From: Actinacidiphila guanduensis
Lineage (GTDB): Bacteria; Actinomycetota; Actinomycetes; Streptomycetales; Streptomycetaceae
NCBI RefSeq assembly: GCF_900103985.1
Contig: NZ_FNIE01000004.1
Coordinates: forward strand, 310,001 to 374,000
DNA: 64,000 nucleotides
Reading direction: 5' to 3'
The first letter of the stretch is position 1. Each line of letters starts with the position of its first letter. The position numbers and the translations under genes were made by a program. The notes below the pieces were generated by a model that had not been told where the DNA came from, did not search any database, and saw only the letters and a list, made by a program, of their open reading frames with translations. Below, piece after piece: positions 33,385 to 41,999 of the stretch.

Positions 33385-34074
33385 GTGCAGGTTTCCGCCG
33401 GCCCGTACGATGCCCTTCTCGTACGCGTAGATGACGGCGTGCACCCGGTTGCGCAGGGCGAGTTTCTCCAGCATGCGCTGAACATGCGATTTAACCGTGC
33501 TTTCACTCAGGAACAACGCCTCGGATATCTCGGCGTTCGAGTACCCGCGGATGATGAGTTCCAGCACGTCCCGTTCCCGCCTGGTAATTCCACTGGATTC
33601 CAGGTCCTGTTCCGAGGAGTCCGCCCTCACCACTTCGGCGGACCCCTCGGCAACCGGTTCCTCGTTTTCCCAGGGCGGCACGACGAGCCGGTAGCCGGCC
33701 GCGATCATCCGGACCGCGGCGACGATGTGCTCCGGGGTGGCCTGGTTGTCCAGCACACCCCATGCACCCGCCATCTGCCAGCAGCGCGCCGCCTGTTCCA
33801 GTCGCGGCACGATGGCCAGCACTTTCGGGCAGTCGGTCGCGCCGGCGCCGATGAGCAGCCGCAATTCGGCCGACGAACAGGGTTCGGCGTCCGGGCAGTC
33901 GACGATCACCACGCTCGGTGCGAGCCGGCCGACATGCGACACGGCACTTTCCAGATCGGCTGCCTCGCCGATCACTTCCAGACCCGCCTCCCGGTTTAAC
34001 AGGACAGTGAGACCCACTCTCGAAACGGCTCTCGAATCCACCAGAAGAATTCTGGTGGCTTCCTCCTGAAGCAT
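33361..34074 (-). CDS. LuxR/NarL-type response regulator with atypical receiver and a TTA codon
   Basis: The 237-residue protein has an N-terminal receiver-like domain (about 7-125) and a C-terminal LuxR helix-turn-helix (about 165-225: RERDVLELIIRGYSNAEISE, then STVKSHV). The phospho-acceptor position is kept (Asp59 in VIVDCPD). The acidic pair is incomplete (VDSRA), and the lysine near the end of the domain is Asn (LDNQATPE). No histidine kinase is adjacent. Codon 26 is TTA (33997-33999), so translation should depend on the bldA tRNA. It is the best candidate for the pathway-specific activator of the pyrrole-polyketide cluster. Confidence 0.88.
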   Translation of the reverse strand: MLQEEATRILLVDSRAVSRVGLTVLLNREAGLEVIGEAADLESAVSHVGRLAPSVVIVDCPDAEPCSSAELRLLIGAGATDCPKVLAIVPRLEQAARCWQMAGAWGVLDNQATPEHIVAAVRMIAAGYRLVVPPWENEEPVAEGSAEVVRADSSEQDLESSGITRRERDVLELIIRGYSNAEISEALFLSESTVKSHVQRMLEKLALRNRVHAVIYAYEKGIVRAGGNLHSALGAAG

Positions 34075-34710
34075 CGTTAGCCCCCGAACTTCAGCTGCCT
34101 ACAAGCGGTACCCGACACTAGCATGGCAGCACTCCGCCTACAACCACGGACATTCGAATGACTACTGTCCGGTCGGCCAAAGTTGATGGCTGAATTGACC
34201 TGCTCGCCGAACCCGGCACCGGACCCGTCCGGCCTGGTCAGCACCGTCCGGCGGGCCCTTGGGGACGACAGCGGGCCGGCCGCGCGTGCGGCGGATGACC
34301 AGAATTTACACAAGAAAGGGGTTTCACCCCGCGTTGCGGCCGAAGATATTCCCGAGACACTTCTGCGCCAAAACTTGAGTAACTCTCGAGGACCGGCGTG
34401 CAGATATGCAACGGGCCCTGGTGGCGGCGCACCGCCGGGCGCGCGGTGATGCGCGGACACTCCCCCGAACGGGGGTGGGAGCACCCTTGCGCGGCCCGCC
34501 TCCCCCTTTCGGCCCACCCCTGCGCCCCGGGGACCGGTCCGCGCGGCCGCGCGGCCGGGATTTCATCCCAACTACGGATGCGGGCGGGCCGCCGGAGCGA
34601 GCAGAGTCGCAGGAGGCCCGTTGTGCCGCCGCGCCGCGGCCGCCCGGATCGCCTCCGCATCCCCCCGCTCCCCGCACCAGGTTCCCGTTTCCCCTCAGGC
34701 AGGAGCACCG
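34075..34710. other. Long intergenic region between regulator and antiporter
   Basis: These 636 bp contain no convincing gene. The left part (34100-34200), upstream of the LuxR gene, has AT-rich patches and a perfect 10-bp palindrome, CATTCGAATG (34151-34160). A second AT-richer patch (about 34300-34390) includes a small hairpin, GGGGTTTCACCCC (34318-34330). The right part is GC-rich leader sequence for the antiporter. The change in base composition marks a plausible right border of the biosynthetic cluster. Confidence 0.55.
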
Positions 34711-36078
34711 ATGTCCGCGTGGTTCCGAGACCTTCCGCCCGACTGTGTGGCGCTGGCCGACGTGGCGGTGGCGGTCATCGCCGGCGCCGCCCTGATCCGG
34801 ATCACCCGCAGGCTGCGCCAGCCCGCGGTGATCTGGGAGATCGCCACCGGCATCATCCTCGGCCCCAGCGTGCTGGGCCTGCTCCCCGGCCACCTGGACG
34901 TGCGGCTGTTCCCGGTGGCCCAACGCCCCACGCTCACCGCGATGTCGGAGCTCGGCCTGGTGTTCTTCATGTTCCTGGCCGGCTGGGAGATGAACCCGAA
35001 GATGCTGCGCAGCGGCAGGTCCGCGGTGATCGCCACGGCCCTGTCCGCGATGGCGGTGCCCTTCGTGGCGGGCGGCGCGCTCGCCTTCGCGCTCGCCTCC
35101 GACCACCGCGGCCACACCTCGACCTCCGCCTTCGTCCTCTACTTCGGCACCACGATGGCGATCACGGCCTTCCCGGTGCTGGCCCGCATCCTGCGCGACA
35201 CCGGTCTGGACCGCACCCCGGTCGGGGTGCTCTCCATGGCCTGTGCGGCGGTGGGCGACGGCGTCGCCTGGTGCATGCTGATCGTGGTCGTGGCGGTCGT
35301 GGGGTCGGACGGGACGGCCCAGATCTGGCACACCCTGCTGATGGCCGCGGTACTGGGCGCGGTGCTCTTCGGCGTGGTCAAGCCACTGCTGGCGCGCTGG
35401 GCGGCGAGCACCGAGAAGGAGGAGCCGGAGGAGGACGTCCCCGGCGAGCGGCGCCCGGACATGGCGGTCGACACCGCGGGCAACCGGGCCTTCCTGCTGG
35501 CGGGTTCCTTCGCGCTGCTGTGCGGCTGCGCCACCGCCTGGATCGGCATCCACCCGATCCTGGGCTCCTTCGTCGCCGGCCTGGTCATGCCGCGCACGGT
35601 CGGCCCGCGGCTGCGCGAGGCCGTGGAGGTCCCGCTCGCCCGCACCGCCACCCTGCTGCTGCCGGTCTACTTCATCGTCACCGGCCTGACGGTGGACCTC
35701 ACGACGGTCGGCTGGGCGGGCCTCGGCGAGCTGTGCCTGATCATGGCGGTGGCCGTGGGCGGCAAGTTCGTCGGCGCGGTGGTGCCCGCCCGCTCCTTCG
35801 GCATCCCCTGGCGCGAGGCCGGCGCGCTCGGCATCCTTATGAACACCCGCGGCCTGACCGAGCTCGTCGTGCTGGGCGTCGGCCACGACCTGGGCGTCAT
35901 CGACGACCGGCTCTTCTCGATCATGGTCATCATGGCGCTGCTCACCACCGCGATGGCCGGCCCGCTGCTGCGCCTCATCGGCATCCGGCCGCCGGACATC
36001 CCCGAGTCCCCGGCCGGGCTCGCCGACGCGCCGCGCCTGACGGGCCGTTCGGCCGAGAGCGGCACCGCCGCCGGCTGA
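34711..36078 (+). CDS. Cation/proton antiporter (CPA2 / KefB-type)
   Basis: The 455-residue integral membrane protein has about 11-12 hydrophobic segments. Features of the Na+/H+ exchanger domain are visible: GIILGPSVLG near the N-terminus, FFMFLAGWEM, and a conserved MNTRGLTELVVL segment in the C-terminal half. A charged cytoplasmic loop (EKEEPEEDVPGERR) splits the two halves. The ATG at 34711 has AGGAG in front; the frame upstream looks non-coding. It would exchange K+ or Na+ for protons at the cell membrane. It may be unrelated to the neighbouring cluster. Confidence 0.9.
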   Translation: MSAWFRDLPPDCVALADVAVAVIAGAALIRITRRLRQPAVIWEIATGIILGPSVLGLLPGHLDVRLFPVAQRPTLTAMSELGLVFFMFLAGWEMNPKMLRSGRSAVIATALSAMAVPFVAGGALAFALASDHRGHTSTSAFVLYFGTTMAITAFPVLARILRDTGLDRTPVGVLSMACAAVGDGVAWCMLIVVVAVVGSDGTAQIWHTLLMAAVLGAVLFGVVKPLLARWAASTEKEEPEEDVPGERRPDMAVDTAGNRAFLLAGSFALLCGCATAWIGIHPILGSFVAGLVMPRTVGPRLREAVEVPLARTATLLLPVYFIVTGLTVDLTTVGWAGLGELCLIMAVAVGGKFVGAVVPARSFGIPWREAGALGILMNTRGLTELVVLGVGHDLGVIDDRLFSIMVIMALLTTAMAGPLLRLIGIRPPDIPESPAGLADAPRLTGRSAESGTAAG

Positions 36079-36160
36079 CAGGCGCCCCCGGCCGACGGGC
36101 GACAAGGGGGGCGCGCGAGCGAGCGCGGCTCCTCCGCGTCCCCCCGCGCCCCCTGCCTCT

Positions 36161-36181
36161 TGGTCGGCCAAGGACCGACCA
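36161..36181. terminator. Hairpin between convergent antiporter and lipoprotein genes
   Basis: TGGTCGG and CCGACCA form a perfect 7-bp stem with a 7-base loop in the 130-bp convergent gap. It probably ends transcription from both sides. Confidence 0.55.
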
Positions 36182-36208
36182 GAGCCGGTCAGGGCCGGTC
36201 AGGACTGC

Positions 36209-36760
36209 TCAGTAACCGCCGCCGCCCGGGGTGGACGGCTGCGACACCTTGGTGGTGATCTGCTTGCCGTTCGTGCCGAGCACGTACCACTTGGCGCCGA
36301 AGTTGTCCAGGCCCTGCCCATTGGTGTTGCCCGCCTTGGAGTCGCCGGCGAAGTGGTAGAGCGGGTGCCCGTTGTACACCACCTGGGTGCTGCCGTCGCT
36401 GCGCTTGGCGGTGGACAGCTTCGCGCTCTGCACCCCGCCCGCCCCGCCAGCCTTGCCGGTCACCACGAGCGGCGGCCATGCCTTGGCGCAGGATCCGTTG
36501 CAGGTGGGCTTGCCGTTCTTGTCCGCCTGGAAGAGGTAGAGGGTCATCCCCTTGCTGTCCACGAGGATCGTGCCGAGCTTGCCGGCCTTCGCGGTGGAGA
36601 CCGTCGCCGAGGAGGTCTGCGCGGCCTGTTCGGGGGTGCGGGTCCCGGCGGCGGCCGGCGAGGCGGCGGTGGACCCGGCCGACCCGCCGGAGCAGGCCGT
36701 CGCGGCGGCGGTCATCAGGGCTGCGGCCACTGCGGCGGCGGCCGTGGTGCGGTGCTTCAC
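36209..36760 (-). CDS. Secreted lipoprotein with repeated YxF/YxFxxD-type motif (COG4315-like)
   Basis: The 183-residue protein starts at a GTG with AGGAG six bases upstream. A signal peptide with a hydrophobic Ala-rich core ends in a lipobox-like ATAC, so the mature protein would begin at Cys and be lipid-anchored. The mature part has two related units: TLYLFQADKNGKPTCNGSC and PLYHFAGDSKAGNTNGQG. The first contains a CNGSCAKAWPPL motif shared by this family. The function of the family is not established. Confidence 0.85.
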   Translation of the reverse strand: MKHRTTAAAAVAAALMTAAATACSGGSAGSTAASPAAAGTRTPEQAAQTSSATVSTAKAGKLGTILVDSKGMTLYLFQADKNGKPTCNGSCAKAWPPLVVTGKAGGAGGVQSAKLSTAKRSDGSTQVVYNGHPLYHFAGDSKAGNTNGQGLDNFGAKWYVLGTNGKQITTKVSQPSTPGGGGY

Positions 36761-36928
36761 AACGACTCCTGGGATTCCGTCCGTTCCGGACGCGGGCACG
36801 GCGGCCCGCCGACCGGGGCCGCCCACGTCCACTAGACGTCCGGTGCCCCGCCACGGCCACAGGAGCGGGGCATCCGGGCGAGCCGGGGCCGCGGGGCCCC
36901 GCGTCTGTGGGGTCGCCGGGTGACGGGG

Positions 36929-37528
36929 TCAGGACAGCCCGGGTACGGAGAAGTCGTTCAGGGCCCACAGCGCGGCGGTGTACCAGAGCAGCGCGATGGA
37001 GAAGAAGAGCACTCCGCCCAGCACCGGCAGCAGCAGGCCGGGCAGCCGGCGGGAGCGTACGACGACCACCTTGGCCACGAAGGCGCCGTAGAGGACGCAG
37101 CCGGTCACCGAGTGGATCTCCACCCGTGTGCTGGTGGTCTCGATGCCGTAGGTGACCAGGCAGTGGTAGGCGATGGGGAGCGAGAGCAGGAAGGCGAGCC
37201 AGCCGGTGGCGCGGTGGCCGAGCCGCACCGGGCGGCCGCCGGCGGCGGCGCCGGGCACCCGCCCGTACATCCAGGCGGCGAGGCCGAGTTGGAGCACGGC
37301 CAGGGCGAGCAGGGCGGTGCCGAGGCGGGCCTTGAGGTCCACCGCGGCGTTGCCGTGCTGCCCGAACAGGCCGGTGGCGTAGTCGGGGGTGTGCCGGGAA
37401 CCGAACAGGTAGACGCCGACCCCGGCGGCGAAGGGGGCCAGCAGGGCCGCGGTGGCGCCGGCCGCGCGTGCCGCCCCGCCCCTGCGCCTGGGCTGCGATC
37501 CGCCGGATCCCGGCGGCTGCCCCCTCAT
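36929..37528 (-). CDS. Small membrane protein (DUF6529-like)
   Basis: The 199-residue protein has about five hydrophobic segments and conserved-looking histidines (LGHRATGW, AYHCLVTYG, IHSVTGC) that resemble haem-binding positions of small cytochrome-b561-like membrane proteins. The ATG overlaps the stop of the UbiA gene (ATGA), so both are made from one transcript divergent from the type III PKS operon. A redox partner role for quinone or prenylated phenol metabolism is possible but only inferred. Confidence 0.7.
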   Translation of the reverse strand: MRGQPPGSGGSQPRRRGGAARAAGATAALLAPFAAGVGVYLFGSRHTPDYATGLFGQHGNAAVDLKARLGTALLALAVLQLGLAAWMYGRVPGAAAGGRPVRLGHRATGWLAFLLSLPIAYHCLVTYGIETTSTRVEIHSVTGCVLYGAFVAKVVVVRSRRLPGLLLPVLGGVLFFSIALLWYTAALWALNDFSVPGLS

Positions 37529-38400
37529 GCCAGCGCCTCGCCGTGCAGCAGGAGCAGGGCCACCGCGGTCGCCGCCATCGCCAGGGTGGCCAGGAAGGGC
37601 ACGCGGCTGCGCGGGTCGGCGCCGCTGGTGCGGACCGTCGCCACCGCCAGGGCGCCGGTCACGGCAAGGGCGGCCCAGCCGGACGGGCCGACCGGTCCCG
37701 GCGGGCCCAGGACCAGGACACCCGCCGCGGCCAGCAGCGGCAGCGGGGCCAGCAGCCGGCTGCGGCGCCTGCCCAGTCGCTGCGGCAGGCCCCGCACTCC
37801 CGCGGCGAGGTCCTGCTCGATGTCCGGCAGCACATTGGTGAAGTGGCCGCCCACGCCGAGCAGCGCGCCCGCCGCGACGGCCCAGCCCGGCGGTCCCGGG
37901 CGGCCGGGCAGCCCGAGGGTGACGAAGGCGGGCAGCAGGCCGAAACCGAGTGCGTAGGGCAGCCAGGACAGCAGTGTGCGCTTGAGGCCGAGGTCGTACG
38001 CCCAGGCCGCCGCCACGCCCGTCAGGTGCGCGGCCCCGGCGGCGAGCCCGCAGGCGAGCGAGGCCACGACGCACAGGGCCAGCGCACAGCCGGCCGCGGC
38101 CGCCACCGTCCCGGCCTGCGGCACGCCCGCCACCAGTGGTTTGTCGGTGCGGCCGGCCGCGGTGTCGCGGGCGAGGTCCACGACGTCGTTGCACCAGCCG
38201 ACCGACGCCTGCCCGGCGAGGACCGCGACCGCCACCAGCACGCACCCGCCGAGGCCGCGCCCGGAGGCGGCGGCCAGCGCCGTCACCAGGACCGTCACGG
38301 CGGCCGCCGGCTCCGGGTGGCTCGCGCGGACCAGGCCCCTGAAGCTCGCGGCCGCCGCTGCGCCGCCGCGTCCCGCCGCCTCGGCCTCATCACTGGACAT
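37525..38400 (-). CDS. UbiA family prenyltransferase
   Basis: The 291-residue membrane protein has about eight hydrophobic segments and both prenyl-diphosphate/Mg2+ binding motifs. NDVVDLARD is near residues 68-77, followed by DKP. The second Asp-rich site, DIEQD, is near residues 193-197. UbiA enzymes transfer prenyl chains to aromatic acceptors or make chlorophyll- and quinone-like lipids. Divergence by 128 bp from an alkylresorcinol-type type III PKS suggests the acceptor may be its phenolic product. An upstream in-frame extension was rejected as it lacks family similarity. Confidence 0.88.
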   Translation of the reverse strand: MSSDEAEAAGRGGAAAAASFRGLVRASHPEPAAAVTVLVTALAAASGRGLGGCVLVAVAVLAGQASVGWCNDVVDLARDTAAGRTDKPLVAGVPQAGTVAAAAGCALALCVVASLACGLAAGAAHLTGVAAAWAYDLGLKRTLLSWLPYALGFGLLPAFVTLGLPGRPGPPGWAVAAGALLGVGGHFTNVLPDIEQDLAAGVRGLPQRLGRRRSRLLAPLPLLAAAGVLVLGPPGPVGPSGWAALAVTGALAVATVRTSGADPRSRVPFLATLAMAATAVALLLLHGEALA

Positions 38401-38528
38401 GTCCGGAATATACGGCGTGGTGGCCCGCGTTCCGCCGCGCCTCGCCGTCGCGACCCCGCTCCCCGACACGGCGCCGGATCCCCGCGTGACGTCCACCGAT
38501 TCGTCCGTATCACCCCTATCCTGACGAA
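38401..38528. promoter_or_regulatory. Divergent promoter region of UbiA and type III PKS operons
   Basis: A 128-bp space separates the two divergent starts. It includes relatively AT-rich stretches near each gene (around 38405 and 38498-38528). No clear palindromic operator was seen. Confidence 0.4.
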
Positions 38529-39593
38529 ATGGGTCAACTCGCGGGCGTCCACAAGGTGCTGCCGCCCCACCGGTACGAGCAGCACGAGATCAGGGACGCT
38601 CTCGTGGCGATAGGGGCGGTACGGCCCGAGGCCCGCGGCCTGCTGGCCCGGCTGCACGAGGGGTCCACCGTGCGCGGCAGGCATCTGGCGCTGCCGCTGG
38701 AGCGGTACGCGGACCTCGGCGGCTTCGGCGCGGCGAACGACGCCTATGTGGCGGCCGCGCTGGAGCTGGGCGAGGCGGCGCTGCGGGGCGCGCTGGCGGA
38801 CGCCGGGGTGGCGGCGAGCGAGGTGGACCTCGTGGTGTCCACGTCGGTGACCGGCCTCGCGGTGCCCTCGATCGAGGCGCGGCTGTCGGGGCGGCTCGGG
38901 CTGCGCGCGGACGTGAAGCGGCTGCCGGTCTTCGGGCTGGGCTGCCTGGCGGGCGCGGCGGGCCTCGCCCGGGTGCACGACTACCTGGCGGGCCACCCCG
39001 GCGAGGTGGCGGTGCTGCTGGCCGTCGAGCTGTGCTCGCTGACGATCCAGCGCTCCGACTCCTCGCCGGCGAACCTCGTCGCGGGCTCGCTGTTCGGGGA
39101 CGGCGCGGCCGCCGCGGTCGTCGTGGGCCGCGACCACCCGGCCGCCCGGGGCGCGCGGGGCCCGGCCACGGTGGCGACCCGCAGCAGGCTCTACCCGGAC
39201 ACCGGTCATCTCCTCGGCTGGGACGTCGGCGACGGCGGCTTCCGCATCCTGCTCGGCAGCGACCTGCCCGACACGGTGCTGCGCCATCTCGGCGCGGAGG
39301 CACGGGAGTTCCTGGCCGACCACGACCTCAAGCCGCACGACGTCGAGCACTGGATCTGCCACCCGGGCGGCCCGAAGGTCCTGGAGGCGGTCCGGGACAG
39401 CCTCGACCTGCCCGCGCGCGCCCTGGAGACGACGTGGCGCTCGCTCGCGGAGGTCGGCAACCTCTCCTCGGCGTCCGTCCTGCACATCCTGCGCGACACC
39501 CTGGACCGGGAGCGGCCGCTGCCCGGCACGCCCGGCCTGATGCTCGCCATGGGCCCGGGGTTCAGCTCCGAACTCGTCCTCCTGCGCTGGTAG
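38529..39593 (+). CDS. Type III polyketide synthase (SrsA-like)
   Basis: The 354-residue protein is of the chalcone-synthase superfamily with the complete catalytic triad: Cys139 in FGLGCLAGA, His278 in CHPGGPK and Asn311 in VGNLSSAS. The C-terminal GPGFSSE loop is present. It is followed by a small membrane methyltransferase and a flavin-dependent hydroxylase, the same gene order as the srsABC operon of Streptomyces griseus that makes methylated phenolic lipids. It probably condenses a fatty acyl starter with malonyl units into an alkylresorcinol or related compound, but naphthol-type products cannot be excluded. Confidence 0.92.
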   Translation: MGQLAGVHKVLPPHRYEQHEIRDALVAIGAVRPEARGLLARLHEGSTVRGRHLALPLERYADLGGFGAANDAYVAAALELGEAALRGALADAGVAASEVDLVVSTSVTGLAVPSIEARLSGRLGLRADVKRLPVFGLGCLAGAAGLARVHDYLAGHPGEVAVLLAVELCSLTIQRSDSSPANLVAGSLFGDGAAAAVVVGRDHPAARGARGPATVATRSRLYPDTGHLLGWDVGDGGFRILLGSDLPDTVLRHLGAEAREFLADHDLKPHDVEHWICHPGGPKVLEAVRDSLDLPARALETTWRSLAEVGNLSSASVLHILRDTLDRERPLPGTPGLMLAMGPGFSSELVLLRW

Positions 39594-39600
39594 GCCGCCG

Positions 39601-40152
39601 ATGACATCCCTGTCCGTCCCCTGGACCGCGCTGGTGCTGCTGGTGGCCGCCGAGCGGCTCTGCGAGTTGGTCATCGCCCGGCGGAACGCGGCCTGGAGCC
39701 TGGCGCGCGGCGGCACCGAGTACGGGCGCGGCCACTACCCGGTCATGGTGGCCCTGCACACCGGGCTGCTGGCGGGGTGCCTGGCCGAACCGGCTTTGGC
39801 GGGGCGGTCGTTCACCCCCGCGCTCGGCTGGCCGATGCTCGCCCTGGTGGCGGCCGCGAACGCGGTGCGCTACTGGTGCGTCCTCACCCTCGGGCCGCGC
39901 TGGAACACCCGGGTCATCGTGGTGCCGGGGCTGCCGCTGGTCGCGCGCGGCCCCTACCGGCTCATGCGCCACCCCAACTACGTGGCGGTCGTGGTCGAGG
40001 GCGCGGCGCTGCCCCTGGTGCACGGCGCCTGGATCACCGCGGTCTGCTTCACCGCGCTCGACGTTCCGCTGCTCGCCGTCCGGCTGCGCTGCGAGAACGC
40101 CGCCCTCGCCCGCCCCGCGCCCCCGGCGGCCCTGGTCGCGCCGGCGCGGTGA
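39601..40152 (+). CDS. Isoprenylcysteine-methyltransferase-like membrane methyltransferase (SrsB-like)
   Basis: The 183-residue protein has several membrane segments and the C-terminal signature LMRHPNYVAVVVE used by the ICMT family to bind S-adenosylmethionine. It begins seven bases after the type III PKS stop. In the srs pathway the equivalent enzyme O-methylates the alkylresorcinol. The stop overlaps the GTG of the next gene. Confidence 0.85.
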   Translation: MTSLSVPWTALVLLVAAERLCELVIARRNAAWSLARGGTEYGRGHYPVMVALHTGLLAGCLAEPALAGRSFTPALGWPMLALVAAANAVRYWCVLTLGPRWNTRVIVVPGLPLVARGPYRLMRHPNYVAVVVEGAALPLVHGAWITAVCFTALDVPLLAVRLRCENAALARPAPPAALVAPAR

Positions 40153-41165
40153 TCGACCTGCTGGTCGCGGGCGGCGGCCCGGCCGGGCTGGCCACCGCCC
40201 TGCACGCGGCCCGCGCGGGGCTCGACGTCGTGGTCGCCGAGCCCCGTCCCGGCCCGGTGGACAAGGCGTGCGGCGAGGGGCTGATGCCCACGGCGGTCCG
40301 CGCCCTCGCCGAACTCGGCGTCGTCCCGGACGGCAGCCCGCTACGCGGTATCCGCTACGTGGACGACCGCCACCAGGCCGAGGCGCATTTCCGCGCCGGC
40401 CACGGACGCGGGGTGCGGCGCACCGAACTGCACGCGGCCCTGTCCCGGCGCGTCGCCGAACTCGGCGTCCCCGTCCTGCCGTTGCGGGTCGGCACGATCC
40501 GGCAGGACGAGGACCGGGTGGCCGCGGCCGGCCTCACCGCGCGCTACCTCGCCGCCGCCGACGGCCTGCACTCCCCCATCCGCCGCGCCCTCGGCCTGTC
40601 GGCGCCGGCCGGCCCTGGCCCGGCCCGCTACGGGCTGCGCCGGCACTTCGCGGTGCCGCCGTGGACGGACTGCGTCGAGGTGCACTGGTCGGCCCGCGCG
40701 GAGGCGTATGTCACGCCCGTGGGTCCGCGGCTGGTCGGCATCGCGCTGCTCACCAGTGACCGCGCGCCCTTCGAGCAGCACCTCGCCGCCTTTCCCGCCC
40801 TCGCGGCCCGGCTGCCCGCCACCGCCGCGACCGCCACCCGCGGGGCCGGGCCGCTGCGGCAGAGCGCCCGCAGCCGCGCCCTCGGCCGGGTCCTGCTGGT
40901 CGGCGATGCCGCCGGCTACATCGACGCGCTGACCGGCGAGGGCATCTCCCTGTCCCTGCGGGCCGCCGCCCACCTGGTCGCCTGCGTCCGGGCGGACCGC
41001 CCCCAGGACTACGACTCCCGCTGGCGCCGGATGTCCCGCCCCCAACGCGCGCTGACGGCAAGCCTGGTACGGGCCCGCGCGCACCCCGCCCTCGGTCCGC
41101 GCATCGTCCCGGCGGCGGCCCGCTTCCCGGCGCTGTTCGCCACAGCGGTCAACTTCCTTGCCTGA
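40149..41165 (+). CDS. FAD-dependent hydroxylase/oxidoreductase (SrsC-like)
   Basis: The protein has 338 residues. The FAD-binding GGGPAG loop is at the N-terminus, CGEGLMP follows at about residue 41, and LVGDAAGYIDALTGEGISL contacts FAD in the C-terminal half. The family includes geranylgeranyl reductases and aromatic hydroxylases. By gene order it matches SrsC, which oxidises the methylated alkylresorcinol to a quinol/quinone. The GTG start overlaps the upstream stop. Confidence 0.85.
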   Translation: MIDLLVAGGGPAGLATALHAARAGLDVVVAEPRPGPVDKACGEGLMPTAVRALAELGVVPDGSPLRGIRYVDDRHQAEAHFRAGHGRGVRRTELHAALSRRVAELGVPVLPLRVGTIRQDEDRVAAAGLTARYLAAADGLHSPIRRALGLSAPAGPGPARYGLRRHFAVPPWTDCVEVHWSARAEAYVTPVGPRLVGIALLTSDRAPFEQHLAAFPALAARLPATAATATRGAGPLRQSARSRALGRVLLVGDAAGYIDALTGEGISLSLRAAAHLVACVRADRPQDYDSRWRRMSRPQRALTASLVRARAHPALGPRIVPAAARFPALFATAVNFLA

Positions 41166-41183
41166 CCGCCTTCCTGGGCGGTC
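41164..41183 (+). terminator. Hairpin at the end of the type III PKS operon
   Basis: GACCGCC and GGCGGTC form a perfect 7-bp stem around six bases and overlap the stop codon of the FAD-dependent oxidoreductase. It lies between convergent genes. Confidence 0.55.
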
Positions 41184-41258
41184 GCCGGTCCGTCCCCGTG
41201 GGGTCGGCGGGTCCGGCGGGCGAGGCGGGCGGATCACCGGCTCGTCCCCGGTGGGCGG

Positions 41259-41846
41259 TCAGCGCTCGTAGGTGCCCGTGATGCGGCCGCGGGCCAGCAC
41301 CGGGGTGTCGAGGGCGGCGAGCAGCGCGTGCGGCCGGGTCTTGAGCACAGCTCGATGGTCGGGGCCGCCCAGCAGGGGGCGCCCGAGGGCGAAGAGCTGG
41401 ACGACGTAGCGGTGCGGGCCGTGGCCCTTGAGGGGTTCGGCCCCGTGGTAGCCGCGGCCGACGACCGAGCGCAGCAGGGTGACGCCGGGGGCCGGGTGCT
41501 GCTTGGCGAGGGCGCCGGCCGGCAGTTCGCGCGGCTGCTCGAGGGCGGCCTCGTCGAGGACCGCGAGGCAGTGGACGGCCGGCTTGCTCCCCAGCGGGAT
41601 GTCGATGTCCTCGATGAGCAGCAGGAGTTCGGCGGTGCCCTGTGGCGGCTCGCTCCAGGACAGCTGCGGCGAGAGGTTCTCGCCGCCGACCCGCTTCCCG
41701 GTGTGCCGGGGCGCGAGCGACCCGCCGTCGGTGAACTCGGTGCTGGTGAGCCGGAGCGTCTCCGGGGCGGACAGGTGGGGCCGGTTCCAGGTGTGGTGCT
41801 GCTCGTCGGGGCGGCTGTTGCGCAGGAGGGTGCCCAGGAGTGCCAT
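41259..41846 (-). CDS. YbhB/YbcL-type phosphatidylethanolamine-binding (PEBP) family protein
   Basis: The 195-residue protein shows the PEBP core: ENLSPQLSWSEPPQGTAELLLLIEDIDIPLG, then HCLAVLD, GRGYHGAEPLKGHGPHRYVVQLFAL and a C-terminal ITGTY. The GYHG..P.GHGPHRY segment forms the anion-binding pocket of the family. There is no signal peptide. The molecular role of bacterial members is not established. The gene follows a microsatellite-like spacer. Confidence 0.88.
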   Translation of the reverse strand: MALLGTLLRNSRPDEQHHTWNRPHLSAPETLRLTSTEFTDGGSLAPRHTGKRVGGENLSPQLSWSEPPQGTAELLLLIEDIDIPLGSKPAVHCLAVLDEAALEQPRELPAGALAKQHPAPGVTLLRSVVGRGYHGAEPLKGHGPHRYVVQLFALGRPLLGGPDHRAVLKTRPHALLAALDTPVLARGRITGTYER

Positions 41847-41889
41847 GCGGTCTGCCTTGCCGTCGGGTCCGGCCCGCTCGGGCCGGGTC

Positions 41890-41998
41890 GGTTCTGGTCT
41901 GGTCTGGTCTGGCCGGATCGGGCCTGTCAGGTCCGTCCGGTCGGATCGGCCGGATCGGATCGGGTCCGGCCCGTCCGGTCGTCCGGTCGGGTTGCCGG
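41890..41998. repeat. Simple-sequence repeats (TCTGG)n and GGATCG-type units
   Basis: Four consecutive TCTGG units (about 41893-41912) are followed by iterated CGGATCGG and GTCCGGTCGG words up to the MarR stop codon. The stretch fills most of the 153-bp gap upstream of the PEBP gene. Such arrays are prone to slippage and may vary between strains. Confidence 0.7.
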
Positions 41999-41999
41999 G

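Noticed and set aside
34183..34449. Possible 88-residue protein in the regulator-antiporter gap
   Set aside because: No similarity recognised, contains a TTA codon and codon use unlike neighbours; the region behaves as non-coding.
41890..41998. Possible CRISPR-like array in the repeat region
   Set aside because: Units are 5-10 bp simple-sequence repeats without unique spacers; no cas genes nearby.
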